From assembly GCA_012274445.1 (NCBI GenBank), contig JAAROD010000081.1, positions 372,001 through 436,000 on the forward strand: a stretch of DNA of 64,000 nt. The letters run 5' to 3'. The notes under the pieces were generated by a model. The model was not told where the DNA came from. It saw only the letters and a list, made by a program, of their open reading frames with translations, and made no database searches. Below are positions 63,926-64,000 of the stretch, piece by piece. A program made the position numbers and the translations under genes. Within the stretch, counting starts at the first letter, position 1, and each line of letters begins with the position of its first letter. This stretch comes from Sclerotiophoma versabilis (Eukaryota; Ascomycota; Dothideomycetes; Pleosporales; Didymellaceae).

Positions 63926-64000
63926 ATGGAGTAGTATTATCGGCACTCTTGGACTCAGGAGCACAAGCGAATTACATATCCCAAACAGCGATGTACCGAG
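63841..64000 (+). CDS. Gypsy Pol, protease start (partial, -1 frame relative to Gag)
   Basis: Frame open to the window edge without ATG. It contains SLIRLPIKLNGVVLSALLDS followed by GAQANYIS, the retropepsin-like active site DSGA of gypsy elements. Reverse transcriptase, RNase H and integrase should lie beyond the window. Confidence 0.85.

Overview
The window is nuclear DNA of a filamentous ascomycete, most likely a Dothideomycete of the Pleosporales type. The evidence is short introns of 47-62 nt with GTAAGT/GTATGT donors and CTAAC/CTGAC branch sites, dense intron-poor genes on both strands, filamentous-fungus versions of housekeeping proteins, and a sharp change at about 49.7 kb into very AT-rich DNA. 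That DNA carries the C-to-T / G-to-A signature of repeat-induced point mutation (RIP). No species call is possible from the sequence alone.

Positions 1-48.6 kb hold about 20 protein genes. In order they are: RTP1/TANGO6-like (5' cut by the window edge), Sm-F, a CXXC zinc-binding protein (CZIB/DUF866), a Leu5-type mitochondrial carrier, a METTL4-type MT-A70 methyltransferase, a membrane-anchored PNPOx-fold protein, a mitochondrial PPR protein, a small secreted protein of four 25-residue repeats, UPF3, a SIT4/PP6 phosphatase, dipeptidyl peptidase III, a GPI-type GH16 protein, a UBE2S-like E2, Nup120/160, RAD51, an aldo-keto reductase, a NIP30-domain protein, a chitin deacetylase with four chitin-binding modules, a UBA/AT-hook protein of unknown role, XAP5, an SPX-ankyrin-GDPD protein (Gde1 type), a cytochrome P450 and a lineage-type hypothetical protein. 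Several pairs are divergent over short shared promoters (SmF/CZIB 205 bp, UBA/XAP5 208 bp, LEU5/METTL4 440 bp, UPF3/SIT4 699 bp). Functions are mostly unrelated housekeeping; I see no biosynthetic cluster.

A dispersed 5S rRNA gene (minus strand, 49613-49732) sits at the edge of the AT-rich block. From 49.75 to 61.27 kb the DNA is a nest of RIP-destroyed transposons: pogo/Fot1-type DNA transposons (one a complete-length 1.86 kb copy inserted into a gypsy gag), a gypsy relic, an unidentified + strand coding-like relic and a minus-strand Copia pol relic. At 61.27 kb composition returns to normal and a young, un-RIPped gypsy element begins (LTR, 713-aa Gag with CCHC knuckle, then protease in the -1 frame). 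It belongs to the same family as the gypsy relic, so the mutated and unmutated copies can be aligned inside this window.

The two most interesting items are the secreted repeat protein at 11450-11880, which looks like a Kex2-processed multi-peptide precursor whose units are held constant at the protein level, and a canonical U UUU UUA slippery heptamer at 63835 placed to join Gag to Pol.
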